From Lactococcus lactis (GTDB taxonomy: Bacteria; Bacillota; Bacilli; Lactobacillales; Streptococcaceae), in NCBI RefSeq assembly GCF_029023865.1, contig NZ_CP118969.1, positions 806,001 through 870,000 of the forward strand: 64,000 nt of DNA, read 5' to 3'. Each line of letters opens with the position of its first letter. The first letter of the stretch is position 1. Positions 1-8,180 of this stretch are shown one piece after another. Below the pieces are notes generated by a model. That model was not told the origin of the DNA. It saw nothing but the letters and a program-made list of their open reading frames with translations, and did not search any database. The position numbers and the translations under genes are program-made.

Positions 1-477
1 ATGCCTGGTTTAGATAAGGTTAAAGTTGATCCTAAGGATGTTGCCAGAAAACGAGCAATGGTCTTGTCAATGACACCGGCAGAACGTCATTTAGAGGCTG
101 AACTGTCACCAGCCCGTCGTCGTCGGATTGCCGCAGGTTCTGGAAATTCATTTATTGAAGTAAATAAATTCATTAAGCAATTCAATCAGTCCAAAGAAAT
201 GATGCAAGGAATCATGAATGGTGATATGAATGCTATGATGCAAAAAATGATGGGTGGAGCCGGTGGACAAATGCCGAATATGCCTGCAGGTTCTGGAATG
301 CCCGATATGTCATTGGGTGATTTACAAGGGATGATGGGCAATGGTTCAGCAAATGGGATGCCCGATATGAGTTCTATGTTTGGTGGTGGTTTAAAAGGTA
401 AAGCAACTGAGTTTGCTATGAAACAAGCCATGAAACGTGCTCAAAAGAAAATGAAAAAAGGTAAGAAAAAACGCTAA
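1..477 (+). CDS. ffh: Signal recognition particle protein Ffh, C-terminal part (5' end outside window)
   Basis: This is the carboxy-terminal M domain of the SRP GTPase, which binds 4.5S/scRNA and hydrophobic signal peptides so that membrane and secreted proteins are delivered co-translationally to the translocase. The visible part holds the RNA-binding helix-turn-helix (residues about 34-50, LSPARRRRIAAGSG), followed by a strongly methionine- and glycine-rich segment and a lysine-rich tail, all typical of Ffh. The NG GTPase domain is missing because the window begins inside the gene, so the ATG at base 1 is an internal methionine and not the start. A bidirectional hairpin terminator follows directly. 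Confidence 0.95.
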   Translation: MPGLDKVKVDPKDVARKRAMVLSMTPAERHLEAELSPARRRRIAAGSGNSFIEVNKFIKQFNQSKEMMQGIMNGDMNAMMQKMMGGAGGQMPNMPAGSGMPDMSLGDLQGMMGNGSANGMPDMSSMFGGGLKGKATEFAMKQAMKRAQKKMKKGKKKR

Positions 478-480
478 ATA

Positions 481-507
481 AAAACAGGAGTTCTCCTGTT
501 TTTTTAT
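481..507. terminator. Bidirectional terminator between ffh and the SpeG-like gene
   Basis: The arms AACAGGAG (483-490) and CTCCTGTT (493-500) pair perfectly around two bases. A T-run follows on the plus strand and an A-run precedes it, so it can stop both convergent genes. Confidence 0.9.
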
Positions 508-1046
508 TTAACCGCTTTTTCTCTTTGAGTATATTCAGATTTAAGAATCCCCATAAAGTAGCTATCATGATATCTACCGCCAGCAAAGAATTGTTCCTTA
601 ATCGTTCCTTCAATTTTGAATCCTAATTTTTTATAGATATGAACAGCAGGAGCATTATCAATATCTACCCATAAATAAACTTTATGCATATTTAGAGTAT
701 TGAAAGCATAGTCAACACCTGTTTTTAACGCTTTTTGAGCGTAGCCTTTTCCAGAAAAACCTGAAATGATAATGATTTGAATTTCGCAGGTACGATGAAT
801 GTAATCAATAGACATAAGTTCCACAATTCCAATAAAAGTATCATTGGCTTCAATTACAAAGCGACGTTCAGTATTATCATGGATATGTTTATCATAAAGA
901 CTGGTTAACTCGTCTAGAGATTCATAAGGTTCTTCAAACCATAGCCGCATTGTTTCAGCCTTATTATTGATGATATGAATATTTTTTAAATCTGTTCGTT
1001 CCAATGCTCTGATTTTCATTGTTGGTTCATTTGTTAATGTAGTCAT
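504..1046 (-). CDS. speG: Spermidine N-acetyltransferase (SpeG-like GNAT)
   Basis: The product is predicted to acetylate spermidine (and probably spermine) with acetyl-CoA, lowering polyamine toxicity in the cytosol. The 180-residue protein follows Escherichia coli SpeG closely along its length as I remember it: WFEEPYE near residue 36, LYDKHIHD near 50, then ERRFVIE, the acetyl-CoA loop region GFSGKGYA (about 95-102) and IHIYKKLGF-type motif near 135. The SpeG allosteric loop (WFEEPYE...DKHIHD) is what separates it from generic GNAT enzymes. A ribosome-binding site AAGGAG lies just upstream of the ATG. It is a single gene, convergent with ffh. No polyamine biosynthesis gene is adjacent, so it may deal with imported polyamines (inference). 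Confidence 0.85.
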   Translation of the reverse strand: MTTLTNEPTMKIRALERTDLKNIHIINNKAETMRLWFEEPYESLDELTSLYDKHIHDNTERRFVIEANDTFIGIVELMSIDYIHRTCEIQIIIISGFSGKGYAQKALKTGVDYAFNTLNMHKVYLWVDIDNAPAVHIYKKLGFKIEGTIKEQFFAGGRYHDSYFMGILKSEYTQREKAVK

Positions 1047-1076
1047 TATTCTACTCCTTGATGATATTTCTTTATA

Positions 1077-1109
1077 AAATAAAAAGCCTTGTTATTCAAT
1101 TATAACAAG
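1077..1109 (-). terminator. Terminator of the NADP-binding protein gene
   Basis: Arms CTTGTTAT (1088-1095) and ATAACAAG (1102-1109) are followed on the minus strand by a T-rich run (A-run at 1081-1085). Confidence 0.8.
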
Positions 1110-1127
1110 ACTTAAATTTTTAAGCGA

Positions 1128-1703
1128 CTATTTGAAAATCCCAAAACCGCCGTCCCAAGAAATTTTTTCAGAAGCAGCTAAAGTAATTTGCAGAAAACCA
1201 ATAGCTTCTAGTTCGCGAGCCCTTTTTAGTGAACCAGCGTCTAATAGACTCAAACCACTATTTTCAAGAGATTTAATAATGGTCTCTTTTGCTTCCTGAC
1301 TATCACTAGCGAGTAAAACTGTTGTTTGATGTTCATTTGCCACTTTTTTTGTTGCCAATGTATCGGAAAAAGTCGTATTAAAAGCCTTAACAATCATTGA
1401 ATTTGGGAGTTGCTTAGCAATGAGAGCCGCAGCAGAAGTATCCGAAGGCACTAATAGACTATCAAATGTTGTGAAATCAACGGGATTTGTAATATCGATA
1501 ATTACTTTTCCTTGTAAATCAGTCGAATATTCTTGGATGATTCCAGCAATTGCGACATAGGGAACAGCTAAAACAACAATTTCACCCAATTCTGTTTTAG
1601 CTGAGTTTGATAAGATATAGTTGACTTTATTACCAGATGAACTAAAATTATCACCGATTGCTTTTCCCATTTTTCCTTTACCAAAAATACTAATTGTTGC
1701 CAT
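1128..1703 (-). CDS. NADP-binding F420-reductase-like oxidoreductase
   Basis: The protein is a small (191-residue) Rossmann-fold protein of the family annotated as NADPH-dependent F420 reductase or NADP oxidoreductase coenzyme F420-dependent. The amino terminus ISIFGKGKMGKAIG is a dinucleotide-binding glycine loop, and VIIDITNPVDF (residues about 67-77) and VKAFNTTF (about 105) are family hallmarks. Lactococci do not make F420, so the real substrate is unknown. The ATG has the ribosome-binding site GAGGAAG. It is monocistronic, with its own terminator. Confidence is high for the fold and low for the substrate. Confidence 0.75.
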   Translation of the reverse strand: MATISIFGKGKMGKAIGDNFSSSGNKVNYILSNSAKTELGEIVVLAVPYVAIAGIIQEYSTDLQGKVIIDITNPVDFTTFDSLLVPSDTSAAALIAKQLPNSMIVKAFNTTFSDTLATKKVANEHQTTVLLASDSQEAKETIIKSLENSGLSLLDAGSLKRARELEAIGFLQITLAASEKISWDGGFGIFK

Positions 1704-1811
1704 AGTCTTCCTCCTCTAAGATTGATGTTGTTATTAATTTGATTATATCATTGAAAAAATGAAATCTATAGCAATATACCTTGCAAAAATCAAGTGATTA
1801 ATAAATTTTTA

Positions 1812-1841
1812 TTGACAGTTAGTTAATATTTATGTGATAAT
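1812..1841 (+). promoter_or_regulatory. azlCD promoter
   Basis: A consensus -35 TTGACA (1812-1817) is followed after 17-18 bases by TGATAAT. The predicted transcript start near 1848 lies downstream of the ATG at 1834, which rules that codon out and supports the start at 1876. Confidence 0.7.
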
Positions 1842-1875
1842 GGTTAGATATAATCTTTTAGGGAGTGAGGGGAAT

Positions 1876-2583
1876 ATGAATTCGGAATTAACTTTTAAAC
1901 AAGGCTTGAAAGATACAATGCCGACAGCTTTTGGATATATTGGGATAGGAATTGCGTTTGGGATGATAGGGCACAGCGAGGGGTTTAGCGTTTGGGTAAT
2001 TTTATTACTCTCATTGATTGTTTACGCTGGTTCAGCACAATTTATCATGGTTAGTATGCTAGCAACTCATAGTCCTATTATGTCAATAGTATTAAGTGTA
2101 TTTTTAGTTAATTCACGAATTATTTTAATGAGCATGACGACGGCTTCATATTTTAAAAATGAAAGTTTACTGAAAAATATTTTACTTGGGACATTATTGA
2201 CCGATGAAAGTTTTGCTTTAGGAATGAATAAACAAAATTATACTGAGGGTAAACTGAATCTTTCTTGGTCTAATGCATCAAATTTACTAGCCTATTTAGT
2301 TTGGGCATTAGCCAGTGCTATTGGAGCTCTATTAGGGAATTTACTAGCAAATCCAGAAAAATTAGGTTTGGGATTCGCAGTTATCGCAATGTTTATTGGC
2401 TTACTTTATTTGCAACTTATTAGTGATAAAACTTTGGGTTTAATGCTACAGTTAGTCATGGTTGGAATTACCTTGGTTCTATTTTATTTTGGTTTGATAT
2501 TTTTGCCAAGCAACTTGTTAGTTTTATTTGTTACTTTGATTGCTTGTGCTTTAGGTGTGGGGGTAAAACGTGTCTTCTTTTGA
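1876..2583 (+). CDS. azlC: AzlC-family branched-chain amino acid exporter, large subunit
   Basis: AzlC with AzlD forms a membrane exporter of branched-chain amino acids or their analogues. The protein of about 235 residues has the family start (TFKQGLKDTMPTAFGYIGIGIAFG), the motif YAGSAQFIM (about residues 50-58) and VNSRIILMS, and six to seven predicted hydrophobic segments. I chose the ATG at 1876 because it has the ribosome-binding site AGGGGAA and fits the family length; an upstream in-frame ATG at 1834 precedes the predicted transcript start. The 3' end overlaps azlD by 14 bases, indicating translational coupling. Confidence 0.88.
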   Translation: MNSELTFKQGLKDTMPTAFGYIGIGIAFGMIGHSEGFSVWVILLLSLIVYAGSAQFIMVSMLATHSPIMSIVLSVFLVNSRIILMSMTTASYFKNESLLKNILLGTLLTDESFALGMNKQNYTEGKLNLSWSNASNLLAYLVWALASAIGALLGNLLANPEKLGLGFAVIAMFIGLLYLQLISDKTLGLMLQLVMVGITLVLFYFGLIFLPSNLLVLFVTLIACALGVGVKRVFF

Positions 2584-2896
2584 ATTTATATCATTAACAA
2601 TTATTGGATGCGCTATTGTAACTTGGATTTCAAGAGTTCTACCTTTTATTTTATTAAAAAAAATGAGTTTGCCTAAAATAGTTGTGGAATATTTAAGTTT
2701 TGTGCCGGTAGTTATTATGTCAGCCTTATGGATTTCAAATCTTTTTATTCAACATTTAGGTCATTTACCATCGGTTAACTGGAATAATTTACTTGCTTCA
2801 ATTCCAACGGTTTTAGCAGCTATTTTGACAAAAAACTTATTAGTTATTGTGCTTGTGGGAGTATTTTCACTAGCCTTCATTCAAATTATTTTTTAA
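2570..2896 (+). CDS. azlD: AzlD-family branched-chain amino acid exporter, small subunit
   Basis: This is the small partner of AzlC, 108 residues, nearly all hydrophobic with about four membrane segments. The TWISRVLPFILLKK motif (residues about 18-31) and the VPVVIMSALW segment are typical of AzlD. It begins with GTG inside the last codons of azlC (14-base overlap), so the two subunits are probably made in a coupled way. A strong terminator follows. Confidence 0.88.
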   Translation: MSSFEFISLTIIGCAIVTWISRVLPFILLKKMSLPKIVVEYLSFVPVVIMSALWISNLFIQHLGHLPSVNWNNLLASIPTVLAAILTKNLLVIVLVGVFSLAFIQIIF

Positions 2897-2905
2897 TAAT
2901 TCATG

Positions 2906-2936
2906 AGAATCTATAGTTTATAGATTCTTTTTTTAT
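2906..2936 (+). terminator. azlCD terminator
   Basis: Ten-base perfect arms AGAATCTATA (2906-2915) and TATAGATTCT (2919-2928) with a 3-base loop and a T-run. Confidence 0.92.
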
Positions 2937-2960
2937 CTTTTAATGAGACTAATATTTTGT

Positions 2961-3005
2961 TAGAATAAGATAAGATGTCAAAGTTTTTTTACAAAATTTT
3001 GACAT
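2961..3005 (+). promoter_or_regulatory. -10 box and hairpin/operator ahead of the DUF1858-DUF438 pair
   Basis: A TAGAAT -10 box (2961-2966) is followed at the predicted transcript start by an inverted repeat of 13-base arms, 2975-2987 and 2993-3005 (outer arms ATGTCAAA and TTTGACAT), with a single G-T wobble and a 5-base loop. It could be a repressor site at +1 or a 5' hairpin in the mRNA. It ends just before the ribosome-binding site AAGGAG. Confidence 0.6.
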
Positions 3006-3022
3006 TTGAAAAGGAGATTAGA

Positions 3023-3247
3023 ATGATTCAACTGGATATAAATGCTAAACTTTATGATTTAGCAACAGAACACCCTGAAATTATTGATTTAATGGATGGT
3101 TTGGGTTTTCATGAGATAAAAATGCCTGGAATGCTACAGACTGCTGGAAGGATGGCGACAATTCCAATGGGAGCAAAAATGAAACATATCGATTGGGATA
3201 AAATTGTTATTGCTTTTGCTGAGGCTGGTTTTGAGTTTTCAAAGTAG
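3023..3247 (+). CDS. DUF1858 domain protein
   Basis: This 74-residue protein is almost entirely one DUF1858 domain, a small helical domain of unknown function that often accompanies DUF438 or hybrid-cluster proteins. The visible signature is the start IQLDINAKLYDLATEHPEII and the later GRMATIPMGAKM. I placed the start at 3023, which has the ribosome-binding site AAGGAG; an in-frame ATG at 2975 would lie in the inverted repeat at the promoter. It is followed after 14 bases by the DUF438 gene, so the two form an operon and probably one functional unit. Confidence 0.8.
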   Translation: MIQLDINAKLYDLATEHPEIIDLMDGLGFHEIKMPGMLQTAGRMATIPMGAKMKHIDWDKIVIAFAEAGFEFSK

Positions 3248-3261
3248 AAGGTGGAAGAATA

Positions 3262-4734
3262 ATGACAAATATGAATAAATCGACTACAATTGAGCGCCAA
3301 AAAAGAATTGTTGAAATATTGACACTCTTACACGAAGGGGGGACGTTTGAGGACGCCAAAAAAATTTTTAATGAAGAATTTGATGGTGTAGATGTTTCGG
3401 AAATAACTGGTGCTGAAAAGGCATTGATCCAAGGGGGGCTCAATCCCTCTGAAATTCAAAAATTATGCAATGTTCATGCAGCTGTCTTTAAAGGGGCTAT
3501 TACAGATATTCATAAATCATCTTTAGAAGAAAATACTCCAGGACATCCTATTCATACAATGAAACTTGAAAATCAAGTGATTACATCGCTATTAAATGAT
3601 GAAATTCGGTGGGTTTTTTCAAAGATTGAAAAAGGAGATTGGTCTTATAAAGAACGTTTACTTGCAGCGGTTATTGATTTGTATAATATTGACAAACATT
3701 ATGCTAGAAAAGAAACTTTAATTTTTTCTTTTATGGAAAAATATGGAATCACAGCGCCACCAAAAGTTATGTGGGGTGTAGATGATAGTGTTCGTGAGAT
3801 GATTAAAGAAGTAATTGTTTATTTAAAAACAGATAAAACAGCTTTGAACCCATTACGTGAAATGCTAGAAAATTTACTGACGGAAATTGAAGAAATGATT
3901 TTTAAAGAAGAAGCAATTATGATTCCAATGTGCTTGGATGTCTTTTCTTTAAAAGATTGGGAACAAATAGAGGAGGATTCTAAAGAGATTGGCTATGCAT
4001 TCATTGCGGAACCTTTAAAATGGAAAGCCTCTAAAGAGTCAATTGAAAAGGAAAAAGAGCATGAACCTCAAAGATTGGCGGCGATTGAATCTGCTAAAGC
4101 AATGACAGAGGCTATTGCTAAGGAATCTGGTTTAGAAGTAAGCAAACCTAAAAGAGTTAAGCGGCAATATGATTGGGAAAAAGTTACAAGTGAGGGAGTG
4201 GTTGTTTTGCCAACTGGCATGTTACACCTCAATGAGTTGACGGCTTTGTTTAATGTTTTACCGGTTGATCTAAGTTTTGTTGATAAAGAAGATATCGTTC
4301 GCTTTTTCTCAGGAGGAGAACGAATTTTTCCACGAGCTAAATCTGTAATTGGTCGACGTGTTATTGATTGCCACCCGCCAAAATCAATGGCGGTAGTAGA
4401 AAAAATCCTAGAAGATTTTAAATCTGGAACACGCGATCAAGCTGATTTTTGGATTGATTTACATCGTTTTAATAAGAAAATTTATATTCGATATTTTGCA
4501 ATGCGTGATGAAGAAACAGGAGAATATCTGGGCTGTTTAGAAGTTTCGCAGGATATTACATCCATTCAAAATTTGGTGGGAGAGAAACGATTAGATGGTC
4601 ATGAAAAAACAACTTCTGAATATGAAAATCAAGTGGCTAAATCAATAAAAAAGTCTACTGACGGAGCTGTCAGAGGGGAAATGCCTGATTTTGTTAAGAA
4701 GATGTTAGCTGAAAAAGAGACAAAAAATAGCTAG
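3262..4734 (+). CDS. DUF438 / hemerythrin-like / PAS-domain protein
   Basis: The 490-residue protein has the three-part layout of the DUF438 family: an amino-terminal DUF438 helical domain (about 15-85), a hemerythrin-like four-helix region (about 95-235, with HPIHTMKLEN, IDKHYARKE and KEEAIMIPM), and a PAS-like sensor domain (about 300-440, with FFSGGERIFPRAKSVIGR and CHPPKSM). The family is suspected to sense oxygen, nitric oxide or redox state through di-iron, but no function is proven. At residue 174 the sequence reads WGVDD where I expect WGVHD, so one likely metal ligand is Asp instead of His. It is the second gene of an operon with the DUF1858 gene and ends in its own terminator. Confidence 0.82.
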   Translation: MTNMNKSTTIERQKRIVEILTLLHEGGTFEDAKKIFNEEFDGVDVSEITGAEKALIQGGLNPSEIQKLCNVHAAVFKGAITDIHKSSLEENTPGHPIHTMKLENQVITSLLNDEIRWVFSKIEKGDWSYKERLLAAVIDLYNIDKHYARKETLIFSFMEKYGITAPPKVMWGVDDSVREMIKEVIVYLKTDKTALNPLREMLENLLTEIEEMIFKEEAIMIPMCLDVFSLKDWEQIEEDSKEIGYAFIAEPLKWKASKESIEKEKEHEPQRLAAIESAKAMTEAIAKESGLEVSKPKRVKRQYDWEKVTSEGVVVLPTGMLHLNELTALFNVLPVDLSFVDKEDIVRFFSGGERIFPRAKSVIGRRVIDCHPPKSMAVVEKILEDFKSGTRDQADFWIDLHRFNKKIYIRYFAMRDEETGEYLGCLEVSQDITSIQNLVGEKRLDGHEKTTSEYENQVAKSIKKSTDGAVRGEMPDFVKKMLAEKETKNS

Positions 4735-4750
4735 TGGGGTATGGAAAATA

Positions 4751-4776
4751 AAAAGTGCTCAAAAGCACTTTTTTTA
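4751..4776 (+). terminator. Terminator of the DUF438 operon
   Basis: Arms AAGTGCT (4752-4758) and AGCACTT with a 4-base loop and a T-run. Confidence 0.9.
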
Positions 4777-4852
4777 TAAAATTCTAGTTGTAGAATAAAA
4801 TAATAAAAAGTAGAAATTTTATCATTTTACTCTCCTATTTGTTGAAATATCT

Positions 4853-4861
4853 TGCTATAAT
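4853..4861 (+). promoter_or_regulatory. Extended -10 promoter of proB
   Basis: TGC-TATAAT (4853-4861) is an extended -10 box with no clear -35. The start codon at 4870 lies 8 bases after it, so the transcript should begin at or next to the ATG. Confidence 0.65.
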
Positions 4862-4869
4862 AAATGATT

Positions 4870-5676
4870 ATGACAAGAAAAAATATTTTGAGTGTTAAAC
4901 GAATTGTAGTTAAGATTGGAACGAGTTCGTTGATTTTGCCAAATGGAAAAATAAATTTATCAAATATAGACGAGTTGGCTTTTGTTTTATCTGATTTGAA
5001 TAATAAAGGTTATGAAGTGATTTTGGTGACTTCTGGAGCGATTGGAGTTGGCTTGAATGTGCTTGGTATAGATAAACGTCCCAAAGGGATTGCTGACCAG
5101 CAGGCTTTGGCTTCAATCGGTCAGGTTGAATTGATGAGTCTTTATACGCAAATGTTTCGTCGTTATTCGCAAAGAGTTTCTCAGTTACTTTTGACACGTG
5201 ATGTGACTGATTTTCCAACGAGTCGTGAGAATGCTGAAAATGCACTAAATGCGTTACTTGGGCTTGGGATTATTCCAATTATTAATGAAAATGATGCTAT
5301 TGCGGTTGATGAAATGGATCATCAAACAAAATTTGGTGATAATGATAAATTGGGAGCGATTGTTTCTAAATTAGTGAATGCTGATTTATTGATTATGCTG
5401 TCAGATATCGATGGACTTTTTGATAAAAATCCAACGATTTATGATGATGCGAAAATTTTTAATGAAATTCATGAAATTACTGATGAATTACGTCAAATGG
5501 CTGGTGGTGCCGGTTCGCGTTTTGGAACTGGCGGGATGACTTCAAAATTGGCGGCTGCACAGATTTTATTTGAAAATGGTCAAGAAATGGTTCTGACCAA
5601 TGGCGAACGGATTCGAGAGATTAAAGAAATTATCGAAGGACGTGAGATTGGGACTTATTTTCATCAAAAATCTTGA
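4870..5676 (+). CDS. proB: Glutamate 5-kinase (gamma-glutamyl kinase)
   Basis: ProB phosphorylates glutamate with ATP as the first step of proline synthesis. The 268-residue protein has the amino-acid-kinase fold: KIGTSSL (about 15-21), VTSGAIGVG (about 55-63), IINENDAI (about 139-146), [10 protein letters not shown] and GTGGMTSKL (about 218-226). It lacks the carboxy-terminal PUA domain of the longer E. coli type enzyme, as in streptococcal ProB. The start at 4870 fits streptococcal ProB better than the ATG two codons upstream, and that ATG would lie within a few bases of the -10 box. No ribosome-binding site is visible, which suggests a leaderless message. proA follows after a structured spacer. 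Confidence 0.92.
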   Translation: MTRKNILSVKRIVVKIGTSSLILPNGKINLSNIDELAFVLSDLNNKGYEVILVTSGAIGVGLNVLGIDKRPKGIADQQALASIGQVELMSLYTQMFRRYSQRVSQLLLTRDVTDFPTSRENAENALNALLGLGIIPIINENDAIAVDEMDHQTKFGDNDKLGAIVSKLVNADLLIMLSDIDGLFDKNPTIYDDAKIFNEIHEITDELRQMAGGAGSRFGTGGMTSKLAAAQILFENGQEMVLTNGERIREIKEIIEGREIGTYFHQKS

Positions 5677-5941
5677 GGTTACCTCTAAAAACCTGCTTTT
5701 TCGTCCAACTTCACGAGTCGCTTGGCGTGCAACGCCAAGTAAATGAACAGCTCGTGGCGTTGCCATTTCGCGTTGTGACTTTAGAGTCGCTTACAGCGAA
5801 TGGACATTCATGCGCAGCGAAGATGGACTTCAAAAGCAAAGCGGTTTTTGCGATGTGACTAGGCGCTTCAGCGCCATAGCGAGCATGGGACAGCCTAGCG
5901 AAGCTGAGATAGACACGCCCCAAAGAAAGAAGGATAAAACG
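5677..5941. repeat. GC-richer structured spacer between proB and proA
   Basis: This 265-base interval is about 50% G+C in the two 60-base blocks counted (5761-5820 and 5881-5940), clearly above its surroundings. It contains several stems: CTTGGCGT/ACGCCAAG (5721-5728/5732-5739) inside CACGAG/CTCGTG (5712-5717/5751-5756), TCGCT/AGCGA (5787-5799), GAATG/CATTC (5798-5809) and GGCGCT/AGCGCC (5862-5875). The blocks near 5762-5804 and 5840-5882 look like diverged copies (GTGACT followed by GTCGCTTaCAGCG or GCGCTTCAGCG). Both strands carry open frames, but they look unlike protein. It is probably an interspersed repeat or RNA element that became part of the operon. Confidence 0.55.
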
Positions 5942-7183
5942 ATGATTGAAGAACTTGGATTAAAGGTTAAAAAGGCGAGCAAAGAAGTAGCAAAGCTAGC
6001 AACTGCTGACAAAAATGTTTTTTTGCAAAATTTAGCTGACAGCCTTATCGAAAATACTGACAGAATTATTTCTGAGAATGAAAAAGATTTGGCTAACGCT
6101 CTGGAACATGGAATTTCTGAGATTATGGTTGACCGTTTGCGTCTAAATGCGCAAAGAATTTCTGATATGGCAACAGGGTTGAGACAAGTTGCAGAACTTC
6201 CTGACCCAATTGGGCAAGTATTGCAAGGTTTCACTAATCTTGATGGACTTAAGATTTTGCAAAAAAGAGTGCCACTTGGCACTGTTGGAATGATTTTTGA
6301 AAGTCGTCCAAATGTGACTATCGATGCTTTTTCTCTTTGTTTTAAAACAGGAAATTCTGTTTTGTTACGCGGTGGGTCTGACGCGATTTATTCTAATATG
6401 GTTTTAGTTGAAATTATTAAGGAAAATTTGCTGTCAGCAAAAATTACTGACGGAGCAGTTGAATTGTTATCTGACACAAGTCATGCTGAAGCAGAAAAAA
6501 TGATGCAGGCAGATAAATTTTTAGATGTTTTGATTACGCGAGGGTCAGCGCGATTGATTAACCGTGTCAAAGAAAAAGCAACGGTTCCTGTCATTGAAAC
6601 TGGGGTGGGTAATTGTACAATTTTTGTTGATGAATCTGCTGATTTAGAAATGGCGACAAAAATTGTGATAAATGCCAAAACACAGCGTCCTAGTGTTTGC
6701 AATGCAGCCGAAAGTTTAGTGGTTCACGCAAAAATTGCTGACGAATTTTTACCAAAGTTGGAAAATGAAATCAATAAAGTTCATGAAATTGAATTTCGTG
6801 CTGACGAGCGTCCGCTGAAAGTTCTGTCAGCTGGAATTCCTGCAACTGACGATGATTTTGGGACAGAATTTTTAGATTATATTCTGTCAGTAAAAACGGT
6901 TGATAATTTGGATGAAGCAATTGAGCACATTAATGCTTATTCAAGTCGTCATTCAGAAAGCATTGTCACTCATGATTATTTCAATGCGCAAAAATTTCAA
7001 GATGAAATTGATGCGGCAGCCGTTTATGTTAATGCGTCTACAAGATTTACTGACGGTTTTGTATTTGGCTTAGGTGCTGAAATTGGCATTTCAACTCAAA
7101 AACTTCACGCCAGAGGACCAATGGGCTTAGAGGCTCTAACCTCAACAAAATATCTGATTGATGGCACAGGACAAATTCGTTAA
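5942..7183 (+). CDS. proA: Glutamate-5-semialdehyde dehydrogenase (gamma-glutamyl phosphate reductase)
   Basis: ProA reduces gamma-glutamyl phosphate with NADPH to glutamate semialdehyde, the second proline step. The 413-residue protein carries [18 protein letters not shown] (about 115-132), the nucleotide-binding region [17 protein letters not shown] and the catalytic cysteine in [10 protein letters not shown] (about 250). The start at 5942 ([13 protein letters not shown]) has the ribosome-binding site AAGAAGGA. The frame is open for 44 more codons upstream, but those lie in the structured spacer and do not look like ProA. The coding sequence is unusually rich in CTGAC/GTCAG words. A strong terminator follows. 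Confidence 0.95.
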   Translation: MIEELGLKVKKASKEVAKLATADKNVFLQNLADSLIENTDRIISENEKDLANALEHGISEIMVDRLRLNAQRISDMATGLRQVAELPDPIGQVLQGFTNLDGLKILQKRVPLGTVGMIFESRPNVTIDAFSLCFKTGNSVLLRGGSDAIYSNMVLVEIIKENLLSAKITDGAVELLSDTSHAEAEKMMQADKFLDVLITRGSARLINRVKEKATVPVIETGVGNCTIFVDESADLEMATKIVINAKTQRPSVCNAAESLVVHAKIADEFLPKLENEINKVHEIEFRADERPLKVLSAGIPATDDDFGTEFLDYILSVKTVDNLDEAIEHINAYSSRHSESIVTHDYFNAQKFQDEIDAAAVYVNASTRFTDGFVFGLGAEIGISTQKLHARGPMGLEALTSTKYLIDGTGQIR

Positions 7184-7190
7184 AAATATT

Positions 7191-7227
7191 AAAAGACTCG
7201 GCTTTTTATAAGCCGAGTCTTTTAATT
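7191..7227 (+). terminator. proBA terminator
   Basis: Fourteen-base perfect arms (7191-7204 and 7210-7223; core GACTCGGCTT/AAGCCGAGTC) with a 5-base loop ending in T-residues. Confidence 0.95.
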
Positions 7228-7265
7228 CATCAGTAATTTTATAAATTGACAAGTTCTGTCAGTAA

Positions 7266-8180
7266 TTAAATTTCATATTGAACATGTTTTTTATGTTCGT
7301 CAGTAGTTTCATCAAGTTCAATGGCTGAGCGACAAACTTTCTCACTTTCTAAAAGCTTACGAACAGCGATTTTTGCATCTGAGAAATCTTGATTTTCGGG
7401 AATCACAATGTGAATCATTGCTGCATTTTGCTCACCGTCAATTGACCAAATGATAAGTTGTGTGACAGCAAGTACTTCAGGAAGTTGTTCAAGGGCTCTT
7501 AGAAGATTTTTGTAATCAATATCTTCGGGGACTGATTCAAGAAGAATACGTAAAGTTCCCCAGAATTTTGGAATGGCTTTGGATAAGATGAACAAAGCAA
7601 TTAGAATAGAAAGAAGTGGGTCGAGCCAGTACCATTTTACAAAATGAAGGACGATTGAAACAATGAGGACTCCCAGCCAACCTAAAACGTCTTCGAGCGC
7701 GTGAAGATTTAAAATACTTTCATTTCGTGAGGAACCACGAGCCAAAAGCCATGCACCAAAACCATTGGCGACAATTGCAAAAATAGCCAAACCAAGCATA
7801 CCTGTTGCTTCTACAGGTTGAGGGTTGAAAAATCTAGGAACGGCTTCGAAAAGCACAATGAAACTCCCCGTAATTAAAATGACACTTGTGAGTGAGGCGC
7901 CGAGTAAACTAAAACGTTGATAACCAAAAGAGAAGTGTTTGTCTTCTCGTTTTTTAGAGAATTTTTGGAAAAACCAGGCTAAACCGATAGCAACGGCATC
8001 TCCTGTGTCATGGACGGCATCAGATAAAATAGCCGTAGAATTAAAGAGCACTCCAAAAATAAATTCTAAAATCGCAAAGAAGAGGTTTAAAGCAAAAACG
8101 ATTGTGACGTTTTGTGAGACAAGTTTATCTAGATGATTATGGTCATGCTCGCTTTTTATTTGTTTATTTTTAAGGCTCAT
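7266..8180 (-). CDS. Cation diffusion facilitator (zinc-type efflux pump)
   Basis: The protein is a CDF exporter, expected to expel Zn(II) and perhaps Cd or Co by proton antiport in the cell membrane. It has about 304 residues, a histidine-rich amino end (SEHDHNH), six predicted membrane segments, a transport site made of DAVHD in segment 2 (DxxxD) and HALED in segment 5 (HxxxD), matching the DD-HD type of YiiP, and a cytoplasmic C-domain. The start at 8180 is supported by GAGGGAGGAAA; a longer in-frame start at 8219 would run far into the regulator gene. It overlaps the arsR-type gene by 11 bases, so both are one operon and self-regulated. Confidence 0.88.
   Translation of the reverse strand: MSLKNKQIKSEHDHNHLDKLVSQNVTIVFALNLFFAILEFIFGVLFNSTAILSDAVHDTGDAVAIGLAWFFQKFSKKREDKHFSFGYQRFSLLGASLTSVILITGSFIVLFEAVPRFFNPQPVEATGMLGLAIFAIVANGFGAWLLARGSSRNESILNLHALEDVLGWLGVLIVSIVLHFVKWYWLDPLLSILIALFILSKAIPKFWGTLRILLESVPEDIDYKNLLRALEQLPEVLAVTQLIIWSIDGEQNAAMIHIVIPENQDFSDAKIAVRKLLESEKVCRSAIELDETTDEHKKHVQYEI
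7697..7703 (+). other. Lactococcal Chi motif
   Basis: GCGCGTG matches the Chi sequence described for L. lactis RexAB; it lies inside the efflux-pump gene. Confidence 0.5.

Noticed and set aside
4864-4869. ATG at 4864 as the proB start
   Set aside because: It lies 2 bases after the -10 box, before any plausible transcript start, and relatives begin at the MTRKN position.
5673-5858. Open frames on both strands in the proB-proA spacer, including a 44-codon extension of proA
   Set aside because: They lie in a structured repeat and lack start signals; proA has a proper start at 5942.
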